Positions 1-5,182 of a DNA stretch of 5,182 bases are shown one piece after another (the first letter of the stretch is position 1; each line of letters starts with the position of its first letter). This stretch comes from Planctomycetota bacterium (GTDB lineage Bacteria; Planctomycetota; Brocadiia; SM23-32), in the NCBI GenBank assembly GCA_030604585.1, contig JAUVVP010000209.1, positions 1-5,182 on the forward strand, in the 5' to 3' direction. The position numbers and the translations under genes were made by a program. The notes under the pieces are model-generated. The model saw only the letters and a list, made by a program, of their open reading frames with translations, was not told where the DNA came from and made no database searches.

Positions 1-458
1 AGCGTTATCCGGCCCCCCCCGGGGAAAAATACCGACCGGGTACCCGGCGATTGCAGGTTGACCCAACGACACTCGAAGCGGTTGGAATCGTTGTTGGTCA
101 GCGTCACCGACTGGCGGCCAAGTCCGTCCCAGCCCGGAAGCAGCCCCGTCTTGACCAGCACCTGGAAGCCGTTGCATATGCCGATGAGCAGCTTGCCGTC
201 GTCGAGGAACTGCCCGAGCGGCCGCCTCAAGCTGGCGAGCAGTTCGTTGGCCAGCACCTTGCCCGCGCCGAGGTCGTCGCCGTAGCTGAAGCCCCCGGGG
301 ATCACCAGGACGTGGAACTCGGAGAGCCGCCCCGGGTCGGCGCGCAGCGCGTTGACGTGCAGCAGGGCCGTTTCCGCTCCCGCCAGCCGGCAGGCGAAGT
401 CGGTCTCCTGGTCGCAGTTGGTTCCCGCCGTGCGCAGTATCAGCACGTTGACCGGCAT
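1..458 (-). CDS. purQ: Phosphoribosylformylglycinamidine synthase subunit I (glutaminase), 5' part only
   Basis: PurQ hydrolyses glutamine and passes the ammonia to PurL, which converts FGAR to FGAM in purine synthesis; it acts in the cytoplasm. The visible 152 codons read as the N-terminal part of a class I glutamine amidotransferase: start MPVNVLILRTAGTNCDQET, then the loop VIPGGFSYGDDLGAGKVLAN (residues 52-71), then the nucleophile elbow GICNGFQVLVK with Cys95 as the catalytic cysteine. These are followed by LTNNDSNRFECRWV (120-133), which is characteristic of PurQ. The catalytic His/Glu pair near the C-terminus lies beyond the left edge. The ATG at 458-456 is chosen because the family start motif begins there, no in-frame ATG or GTG lies close upstream, and a GAGGA lies 12 nt before it (a somewhat long spacing). 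The last residues, RSVFFPGGGRIT, cross an 8-base C run on the plus strand at 13-20. They still align without a gap to the usual V-F-x-R-G-I-x-R-I-x-L pattern, so I see no frameshift. Identity is very secure; the organism is less so. Confidence 0.95.
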   Translation of the reverse strand, partial: MPVNVLILRTAGTNCDQETDFACRLAGAETALLHVNALRADPGRLSEFHVLVIPGGFSYGDDLGAGKVLANELLASLRRPLGQFLDDGKLLIGICNGFQVLVKTGLLPGWDGLGRQSVTLTNNDSNRFECRWVNLQSPGTRSVFFPGGGRIT

Positions 459-470
459 GATGATGCTCGC

Positions 471-475
471 TCCTC
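471..475 (-). promoter_or_regulatory. Shine-Dalgarno sequence of purQ
   Basis: The minus strand reads GAGGA here, 12 nt before the ATG at 458. This is longer than the usual 5-9 nt, but no better purine stretch or alternative in-frame start is visible nearby, so it supports the ATG by elimination. Confidence 0.5.
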
Positions 476-523
476 GGTTCAGGACGTTGACGGCCGGCCC
501 CGGGCGACCGGGCCGAGAGGGCC

Positions 524-551
524 ATTGTAGTCCGGCGGCGGGCCAGTTCAA
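524..551 (-). promoter_or_regulatory. Probable sigma70-type promoter for purQ
   Basis: On the minus strand, -35 TTGAAC (546-551, 4 of 6 consensus bases) is followed by a 16-bp spacer and -10 TACAAT (524-529, 5 of 6). Transcription would start near 517, leaving a leader of roughly 60 nt before the purQ ATG. No attenuator or riboswitch-like fold is evident in that leader. The match is good for such GC-rich DNA, but it is based on consensus alone. Confidence 0.55.
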
Positions 552-569
552 GTGCCTCTTGCCGAGCAG

Positions 570-590
570 AAAAAGGGGGCAGAGCCCTTT
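570..590 (-). terminator. Weak intrinsic-terminator-like hairpin downstream of the GH2/lipoprotein operon
   Basis: On the minus strand, AAAGGG (590-585) can pair with CCCTTT (577-572) across a 7-nt loop, and two further T residues follow (571-570). The stem is short and much of the T tract lies inside it, so termination would be weak. Its place, about 150 nt after the end of the lipoprotein frame and before the purQ promoter, fits a transcription boundary between the two units. Confidence 0.35.
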
Positions 591-592
591 GC

Positions 593-641
593 TGGTTGTT
601 GGTTGTTAGGTGTTAGGTGTTAGGTGTCAGTTGCTCGTTGC
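593..641. repeat. Tandem heptanucleotide repeat, seven units
   Basis: On the plus strand there are seven consecutive 7-nt units: TGGTTGT twice (593-606), TAGGTGT three times (607-627), then the diverged CAGTTGC and TCGTTGC (628-641). The first five units are near-identical and share the pattern T-R-G-K-T-G-T. The block stands out from its surroundings as T/G-rich and C-poor. It has no coding potential and lies in the intergenic region between the operon and purQ. Such 7-nt arrays usually expand and contract by replication slippage. I cannot tell from one sequence whether this one varies in length. Confidence 0.8.
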
Positions 642-642
642 T

Positions 643-676
643 CCCGCCAGGTTTATCCGCCTCTGGCGGAGGCGGG
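643..676. repeat. GC-rich palindromic element with three mutually exclusive stems
   Basis: Four complementary arms lie within 34 bases. CCGCCTC (657-663) pairs with GAGGCGG (669-675) over a 5-nt loop. CCGCCAG (644-650) can instead pair with CTGGCGG (663-669) over 12 nt. The outer CCCGCC (643-648) can pair with GGCGGG (671-676). No T tract follows on either strand, so this is not a typical intrinsic terminator. It looks like a dispersed intergenic palindrome (REP-like), directly next to the heptanucleotide array. Copy number elsewhere in the genome cannot be seen from this window. Confidence 0.6.
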
Positions 677-736
677 CAAGCGTTGTCAGTGAGACGCGTG
701 TGGTGATAACGCCCAGCGGATGGAAGCGCCCCGCGC

Positions 737-835
737 TCAGGGGCCGGGAACGCGGACCTGGCCGTCCCCGTCGGCGTCCACCCAGAACGGATTGGTCACG
801 GCGAAGGGGATGGGCGCGTCGGAGCCGCCGCACTA
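737..835 (-). other. In-frame continuation of the lipoprotein gene beyond its TAG: conserved CehA/McbA C-terminal tail
   Basis: The TAG at 835-833 is followed, in the same frame, by 31 sense codons and then TGA (739-737). The encoded tail begins CGGSDAPIP and continues FAVTNPFWVDADGDG. This TNP-(I/F)-W-V-D-x-DGDG pattern is what I expect at the extreme C-terminus of CehA/McbA-family proteins, right after the beta-sandwich segment that ends before the TAG. The frame is unbroken, so a single base change would restore a gene of 846 residues at 737-3277. Possible readings are a recent nonsense mutation, a base-calling error, readthrough, or UAG decoded as an amino acid. The sequence alone does not decide between them. 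Confidence 0.8.
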
Positions 836-3277
836 GGCGAGCCCCATCGGTTTCCGGCCCTCGACCTGCACGACGAACCAGCAGTCGCTCGAGGCGTCGA
901 GTTCCAGGTCGCGGTCGCAGCGCAGCAGCCTGCGCGAATCGGCCAGGTCGAACTCTTCGACCCGTTCTCCGTTGCGGTAGACGGTCACCTTGCGCACGTC
1001 CACCCAGGCCGGCGCACGGACGCGCAGCCGCATCCTCACCATGCCTTCCCGCGCGGTCTGGAAGCTGCCGATGGGCTGCCCGTTCACCGTCGCCTCGATG
1101 AAGGGCCCATTGGTGACAAAGGCATTCGGCGCCTCTTTGAGGCGTCGGACGGCTGCCGAGATCTCTGCGGCCGAGGGGATGGCGGCCTGTCTCGGGCAGT
1201 GGACGAAGGTCCGGGCAACGCCGGCCTCCGGCCCCGAGATGGCCCGCGAGCCGGAGCCGCCGGTGACGATGACCTTCCTGCCGGCGTTGAGCAGATGGAA
1301 CCAGTACGGCAGCAGCCTGCGCGCGGCGGCGACGTTGCGGCCGGTCAGGAGCTCGACGGCATCGAAGTCCGGGCTGAAGGCGGCCGGAGTGAAGCGGCGC
1401 CGCGGCGGATCATAGCCGCTGAGCGCGAAGTAGCCCCGCCGCCCGTCCAGAGGGCTGTCCACCTGGATGATCGCCCCGGGGAAGACTTCCCGAAGCTGCG
1501 CCAGGACCTGGGCGGCCGACCGGCCCGGCCTGAACAGCGCTTCCACGTCCGCCTCACCGGTCCCGGCCGTCGTCAGAAGGGCCGAGGCGGCGTCAATCGG
1601 ATAAAGGCTGAACGAACCCAGCCCGTCCAGCGCCAACCGGAAGCCCGGCATCAGCACGCAGTCGCTCTGCGGGAGTGGCTGCGCAAAGACCGAGCGGACC
1701 ACGGGGTCGGAGACGACGGCGGCGTCCAATCCCTCGCAGGCATCGGCCAGCGCCCTCTCGCGCAGCGTCAGCGCGCAGTCTGCGCTGGCATCGCTGTGCT
1801 GGCGGAAGTCCACCGCCACGTAGTCCCCGGGGTCCACGAGCCTGCGGAGCACCAGCTCCACCGGGAGCGTCTCACCCACGGCCGCCGTCACCGGTGCGAC
1901 CGAACAGTCGAAGAGCGGGCCCTTCGAGGCCACCACGAAGAACGAGCTGGGGATGTCAAAGCCGAATGGCGGAAGCGGCAGGGACATGGCCGTCGCCCCG
2001 TCGGCGAGCGCCACTCCGGACAGCTCTCCCGTGGGAAAGGCGGGCACGGGCGGACACGGTTCGGCGAGGTCCGGCGCCCGATAGCTCGACAGCCTGGCCG
2101 TCGTAGGGCTGAAGAACTCCCCGATCTTCGCGCGCACATTCACCCGCGCTACAGCCCGAGGGGGGAGAGGAATGGTGAGGCGGTGTCTCTTGCCCGCCGA
2201 GCAGGTCACCGTCAAACTTTGCACAGGGGGACGCCCGACGGCCCACGGCGTCACGGCGTAGCTGCCGGCCCGCAGGTCAAGCTCCGCCCTGCCCGCGCCG
2301 TCCGTCACCAGCAGGGCGGGCGCCCGCCCGTCGGCCGGCTGGACGATTAGCTCGCCTCCGGCCAGGGGCTCGCCGCTGTCGCGGTCGGTCAGTTGGAACG
2401 CCAGGTGCGAGAGGACGTGGTCCGGCTCGGGGTAGGCGATCTCCCAGACCCTCTCCGGGCCGCCCGGCACGGCCACCAGGCGGCGGCGGAAAGCCCGGCT
2501 CTGGCCCGGCGGCAGGTCAACTGTGCCGTAGAGGAGTTCAGAAGCGCCGACCCTGTGGAGGCCGTCCATGCTGCCGCCCAGTCCGCACAGCAGCCCCCAG
2601 GCGCGGTCCTCCCAGAAGAACGACATCCATGTGGAGCTGCTCGTCCGGCCGGTCGGCCGCGACCCGCACCCCGGCACGTAACGCAGCGTCCGCCCGTGAT
2701 ACAGGACGTCCCCGCATGCGAAGCGGCTCAGCGTCCCTTGCCCCTCGTTGCGCACTGTCGTGCTGATCTCCAGCGACGAGGAACCCGGCCGCAGCGTGTA
2801 GCTCGTCGTCACCTTCACCGAAGGATGGGCGGCCACGTAGCCTTCGACGACGACGACGGCCGGCAGATCGGGCCCGCCGGGGTGTTCGACTCGAGCGGCG
2901 CCGTAGACCGGCGATGTCCTCGGCTCCCTGCCCAGGAGGGGCACAAGGAGCCGCATCCTGTCCTCGCCGTCCTGAATGGCGGCGTCTATCAGGTTGCCGC
3001 CGGGCAGGCCGGCCACGAAACGGTCCGGCGCCGAGACCACGAAGCGAACGAACGCGTTCTCGAGCAAGAGATCGCCCGGCCGCCCCTCGGCTCCCGGGCC
3101 GCGGGGGAGGGGATGTCCGTCGTCGACGCGCCGGGCGTAGCTCTGCCCGGCCAGATCGAGCCGTGGCCTGGGCGCTTCGCGCGAGGCCCGGCGCGCCTCG
3201 GGCCCCCAGCGGCATGCGCACAGCAGGGATGCGACCGCCGCCAGCACCACCCCGGCACACGCAACGCGCAGCTTCAT
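833..3277 (-). CDS. Predicted lipoprotein with degenerate CehA/McbA-type PHP (metallohydrolase-like) domain
   Basis: An 814-residue protein whose exact function I do not recognise. Residues 1-22 form a lipoprotein signal: basic start, hydrophobic core, then lipobox L-C-A-C with Cys22 as the likely lipidated residue. Residues ~60-285 look like a beta-sandwich (LLENAFVRFVV, GGNLIDAAI). Residues ~290-370 resemble a carboxypeptidase-regulatory-like Ig domain (DSGEPLAGGELIV, TDGAGRAELDLRAGSYAV). Residues ~484-735 follow the CehA/McbA layout: DFRQHSDAS at 490, VVSDP at 521, GSFSLYP at 554, YWFHLLNAGRKVIVTGGSGS at 658-677, TNGPF at 722 and APAWVDV at 755. The metal-ligand positions are mostly changed: HxH to RxH, TDH to SDP, NHPR to DSPL and SDSH to SGSR. 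Hydrolase activity is therefore doubtful, and a binding or structural role is more likely. The ATG overlaps the TGA of the upstream glycosidase, and only a weak AAGGCGG-like site precedes it, so translation is probably coupled. The frame ends at a TAG that appears premature, since the family tail continues after it in frame. Confidence 0.8.
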   Translation of the reverse strand: MKLRVACAGVVLAAVASLLCACRWGPEARRASREAPRPRLDLAGQSYARRVDDGHPLPRGPGAEGRPGDLLLENAFVRFVVSAPDRFVAGLPGGNLIDAAIQDGEDRMRLLVPLLGREPRTSPVYGAARVEHPGGPDLPAVVVVEGYVAAHPSVKVTTSYTLRPGSSSLEISTTVRNEGQGTLSRFACGDVLYHGRTLRYVPGCGSRPTGRTSSSTWMSFFWEDRAWGLLCGLGGSMDGLHRVGASELLYGTVDLPPGQSRAFRRRLVAVPGGPERVWEIAYPEPDHVLSHLAFQLTDRDSGEPLAGGELIVQPADGRAPALLVTDGAGRAELDLRAGSYAVTPWAVGRPPVQSLTVTCSAGKRHRLTIPLPPRAVARVNVRAKIGEFFSPTTARLSSYRAPDLAEPCPPVPAFPTGELSGVALADGATAMSLPLPPFGFDIPSSFFVVASKGPLFDCSVAPVTAAVGETLPVELVLRRLVDPGDYVAVDFRQHSDASADCALTLRERALADACEGLDAAVVSDPVVRSVFAQPLPQSDCVLMPGFRLALDGLGSFSLYPIDAASALLTTAGTGEADVEALFRPGRSAAQVLAQLREVFPGAIIQVDSPLDGRRGYFALSGYDPPRRRFTPAAFSPDFDAVELLTGRNVAAARRLLPYWFHLLNAGRKVIVTGGSGSRAISGPEAGVARTFVHCPRQAAIPSAAEISAAVRRLKEAPNAFVTNGPFIEATVNGQPIGSFQTAREGMVRMRLRVRAPAWVDVRKVTVYRNGERVEEFDLADSRRLLRCDRDLELDASSDCWFVVQVEGRKPMGLA
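3274..3277 (-). promoter_or_regulatory. ATGA stop/start overlap coupling the two operon genes
   Basis: The minus strand reads ATGA: the ATG (3277-3275) starts the lipoprotein gene and the TGA (3276-3274) ends the GH2 gene. The 4-nt overlap and the poor Shine-Dalgarno sequence of the second gene point to translational coupling by terminating ribosomes, and hence to one operon. Confidence 0.85.
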
Positions 3278-5025
3278 TGCTCGGCAGCCGCCTTCTGCTT
3301 GAGGACCGACGCGATCTGCTCCGGCGGGAACTTCAGGCGCCTGTCGTAGGTCAGCAGGCCGTTGATCTCCTGCTCGATGTCGGTCAGTTGCGTGTAGCAG
3401 AAGCCGGCCACGCCGGGGTTACGGAGCAGCGCCTCAGTCAGCCCCCGGAACCGGTCGAGGAATTCCTCCCTGGTGGGAGGCCGCTCGCCGTAGCCCCACC
3501 CGCCCTCGACCGCCCCGTCCTCGGCCCAGGCTATGCCGCCGTACTCGCTGACGAAATAGGGCCGGTCGCCCCGGTAGGGAAGCTGGCGGTCCGTGTTCGT
3601 GAAGGCATTGCCCCAGTCGCCGCGCGCCAGCGGCTCGAACGCCGCACGGAAGCGCTCCACGTCCTGATCGTAGTTGTGGCAGTCCCATACGTCCGTTTCG
3701 AAGTGGAAGTAGCCGGAGGCGTCCAGGGCCGGGCGCGTGGGGTCAAGGGCCTTCGTGAGCCGGTAGAGGCGCCGCGTCGTCCACTCGCCGTAGGGCGCCT
3801 GGCCGGCCTGCATCGTCTCGTTCAGGGGACACCAGCCGATGACGGCCGGATGGCTCATGTCCCGCATCAGCACCTCGGTCCACTGGCTGAGGATGCGCTG
3901 ACTGAAGCGCGGGTCGGCGAAGTCGTAGCCCCAGTCGGCGAACTCGCCGAAGACCAGGTATCCCTTCCGGTCGCACAGGTGCAGGAAGGCCGGCTCGAAG
4001 ACCTTCTGGTGCAGCCGCGCGCCGTTGAAGCCGAAGGCCAGCGAAGCCTCGATGTCCTCCTCCAGGGCCTTCAGCGACGGCGCCGTGTAGATGCCCTCGG
4101 GGTAGAATCCCTGGTCCAGCACGGTGCGCAGGAAGATGGGCTCGTTGTTGAGCAGGAAGCGATTCCCCTCGCAGTGGAACTTGCGCAGCCCGGCGTAGGT
4201 ACGCACGCGGTCGGCTCCGCCCTTTCCGTCCAGCTCGATGACTATCTCGTAGAGGAAGGGGTCGGCGGGCGACCAGGGGCGCGGCTCGTCGGGCTTCAGC
4301 TCCACCCAGAGGCAGCCCCCGCCGCGGCCCCGGAACTCCGCCCGGGCCGCCTGCCGGCCCTCAGCCACCGCCGTCACACAGCCGGCAAAGGCGTCCGGCC
4401 CCGCCACGTAGACCTGGACGGTGAAGCCCCGGCGGTCCAGGTCCGGCCGCACGTGCACGTTCTCCACGCAGGTGCGGGGGACGGCCTCCAGCCAGACGGT
4501 CTGCCAGATGCCGGTGGTCCGCGTGTAGTGGCAGCCGGCCGAGTCATAGCCCGGCGACTGCTTGCCGCTCGGGATGCCGCCCTTGCGCAGGTCGTCCACC
4601 GCGCGCACGACCAGCTCGTTGCGCCCCCCGCCCTTGAGCGCGCCGGTCAGTTCGACCGTGAACGGCGTGTAGCCGCCCTCGTGCCCGCCCATTCTCCGCC
4701 CGTTCAGCCAGACGGTGGTCAGGTAGTCGCAGGTGCCGAAGTGCAGCAGGACACGGCGACCGCTCCAGGAGTCCGGCACCTCGAGCAAGCGGCGATACCA
4801 GACGGAGTTGAGGAAATCGCGGTCGCCGACGCCCGAGAGCGCGCTCTCCGGGCAGAACGGCACGACGATCTCGCCGGCCAGGTCGCGCCCGCTCGCGTAG
4901 CCGCGCTCCTGGCCGGAGACGCTCCGGTCGATCTCGAACTGCCACGCGCCGTTCAGGTTCAGCCACCACTCGTCGTCCCGACGCAGGTCCGGCCGCGGAT
5001 GCTCCGGCCTGGGGATATCGGCCAC
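3274..5025 (-). CDS. Glycoside hydrolase family 2 enzyme (beta-galactosidase-like), cytoplasmic
   Basis: A 583-residue retaining beta-glycosidase with the standard three-domain GH2 core. The N-terminal sugar-binding jelly roll spans ~20-180 (LNGAWQFEID, VWYRR, VWLNGRRMGGHEGGYTPF, TTGIWQTVWLE). An Ig-like domain spans ~185-285. The TIM barrel spans ~288-575. The acid/base is Glu403 in SHPAVIGWCPLNET, and the nucleophile is Glu494 in YFVSEYGG. RLHQKVFEPAFL (337-348) and GFCYTQLTDIEQEINGLLTY (541-560) are typical barrel segments. The length is close to compact GH2 enzymes, with no extra C-terminal modules. The Asn-x-Lys motif that recognises glucuronate in beta-glucuronidases is not present before GLLTYDRR, so a glucuronidase is unlikely; otherwise the substrate is open. 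No signal peptide is visible. The start is GTG at 5025, chosen because AAGGAGG lies 5 nt upstream. It is the first gene of an operon with the overlapping lipoprotein gene. Confidence 0.93.
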   Translation of the reverse strand: MADIPRPEHPRPDLRRDDEWWLNLNGAWQFEIDRSVSGQERGYASGRDLAGEIVVPFCPESALSGVGDRDFLNSVWYRRLLEVPDSWSGRRVLLHFGTCDYLTTVWLNGRRMGGHEGGYTPFTVELTGALKGGGRNELVVRAVDDLRKGGIPSGKQSPGYDSAGCHYTRTTGIWQTVWLEAVPRTCVENVHVRPDLDRRGFTVQVYVAGPDAFAGCVTAVAEGRQAARAEFRGRGGGCLWVELKPDEPRPWSPADPFLYEIVIELDGKGGADRVRTYAGLRKFHCEGNRFLLNNEPIFLRTVLDQGFYPEGIYTAPSLKALEEDIEASLAFGFNGARLHQKVFEPAFLHLCDRKGYLVFGEFADWGYDFADPRFSQRILSQWTEVLMRDMSHPAVIGWCPLNETMQAGQAPYGEWTTRRLYRLTKALDPTRPALDASGYFHFETDVWDCHNYDQDVERFRAAFEPLARGDWGNAFTNTDRQLPYRGDRPYFVSEYGGIAWAEDGAVEGGWGYGERPPTREEFLDRFRGLTEALLRNPGVAGFCYTQLTDIEQEINGLLTYDRRLKFPPEQIASVLKQKAAAEQ

Positions 5026-5030
5026 GCGTC

Positions 5031-5037
5031 CCTCCTT
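5031..5037 (-). promoter_or_regulatory. Strong Shine-Dalgarno sequence deciding the GTG start of the GH2 gene
   Basis: The minus strand reads AAGGAGG, followed by a 5-nt spacer and GTG (5025-5023). This near-perfect complement to the 16S rRNA tail fixes the non-ATG start, and the conserved N-terminal GH2 region begins only about 20 codons later. Confidence 0.85.
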
Positions 5038-5067
5038 CGTTCAAGGCCTCCGGCCAGTGGGAAGCGT

Positions 5068-5096
5068 ACTCTACGCAACCTGCCTCCGCCTGTCAA
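5068..5096 (-). promoter_or_regulatory. Sigma70-type promoter of the GH2/lipoprotein operon
   Basis: On the minus strand, a perfect -35 TTGACA (5091-5096) is followed by exactly 17 bp and -10 TAGAGT (5068-5073, 4 of 6 consensus bases). The start of transcription would be near 5061, giving a leader of about 36 nt that contains the Shine-Dalgarno sequence. Spacing and position relative to the GTG start are ideal, though no experiment supports it. Confidence 0.65.
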
Positions 5097-5104
5097 CGAA
5101 TGGT

Positions 5105-5130
5105 CGGCGCCGCCGCTCCTCAGGGCGCCG
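5105..5130. repeat. Inverted repeat just upstream of the operon promoter, possible operator
   Basis: CGGCGCC (5105-5111) and GGCGCCG (5124-5130) are exact inverted copies separated by 12 nt. The nearer arm ends 8 bp upstream of the -35 box. The 19-bp centre-to-centre spacing would place both arms on nearly the same helix face, so a dimeric activator site is possible. In such GC-rich DNA a 7-bp inverted repeat may also arise by chance. Confidence 0.3.
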
Positions 5131-5182
5131 TGCTTGCTTTTGCGGAGGCGGTTTGATAACTTGGCCTGCGCGGAGACGGACG

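Noticed and set aside
1..59. Frameshift in purQ at the 8-C run near the window edge
   Set aside because: The residues after the run (RIT) stay in register with the expected R-I-x-L of PurQ, so the frame appears intact, though the homopolymer merits a glance at reads.
51..530. Plus-strand open frame of 159 codons across purQ
   Set aside because: It lies opposite the unmistakable PurQ sequence and its product has no recognisable motif.
593..641. Possible CRISPR array
   Set aside because: The units are 7 nt and directly adjacent, with no spacers, and no cas genes are nearby.
657..675. Intrinsic terminator at the CCGCCTC/GAGGCGG hairpin
   Set aside because: No T tract follows the stem on either strand; the better terminator candidate is at 570-590.
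627..833. Minus-strand 68-codon open frame beginning at 833
   Set aside because: It is in a different frame from the conserved TNP-WVD-DGDG tail that overlaps it. The tail frame is the one with family support.
1199..3349. Two long plus-strand open frames (1199-2350 and 2393-3349) opposite the lipoprotein gene
   Set aside because: They are antisense to a well-supported coding frame, are rich in Arg, Gly, Pro and His, have no recognisable domain, and are the expected by-product of high-GC codon usage.
5131..5182. Possible end of another gene at the right edge
   Set aside because: Short open frames on the minus strand give no recognisable protein sequence; too little is present to call.

Overview
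The window is high-GC bacterial DNA with strongly G/C-biased third codon positions. All three recognisable genes lie on the minus strand. The gene content (a planctomycete-like PurQ, a glycoside hydrolase family 2 enzyme, and a large lipoprotein with a CehA/McbA-type PHP domain) suggests a Planctomycetota-like organism or a related heterotroph from the environment. That assignment is an inference from resemblance, not a placement.

Reading in the direction of transcription (right to left): positions 5026-5182 are the upstream region of a two-gene operon. They hold a 7-bp inverted repeat, a sigma70-type promoter (perfect -35, 17-bp spacer, TAGAGT -10) and a strong Shine-Dalgarno sequence 5 nt before a GTG start. 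Nothing else is recognisable in 5131-5182. Positions 3274-5025 encode a 583-residue cytoplasmic GH2 glycosidase with both catalytic glutamates. Its TGA overlaps the ATG of the next gene (ATGA, 3274-3277). Positions 833-3277 encode an 814-residue predicted lipoprotein. Its C-terminal third has the layout of a CehA/McbA (PHP superfamily) metallohydrolase, but nearly all the metal-binding positions are replaced. This reading frame ends at a TAG, yet the same frame stays open for 31 more codons and spells the tail typical of the family (TNP-WVD-DGDG), ending at TGA 737-739. The annotated stop is therefore probably a premature or recoded stop inside the gene.

Positions 459-736 are intergenic. They contain a palindromic GC-rich element, seven tandem heptanucleotide units, a weak terminator-like hairpin, and a promoter for the last gene. 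Positions 1-458 hold the first 152 codons of purQ, the glutaminase subunit of formylglycinamidine ribonucleotide synthase, which runs off the left edge.

The two operon genes are probably expressed together, apparently for glycan or glycoside processing. Their products should sit in different compartments: the glycosidase has no export signal, while its partner carries a lipoprotein signal. The purQ gene has its own promoter and no evident functional link to the operon. The points most worth a second look are the in-frame TAG before the conserved tail and the systematic loss of metal ligands in the PHP domain.
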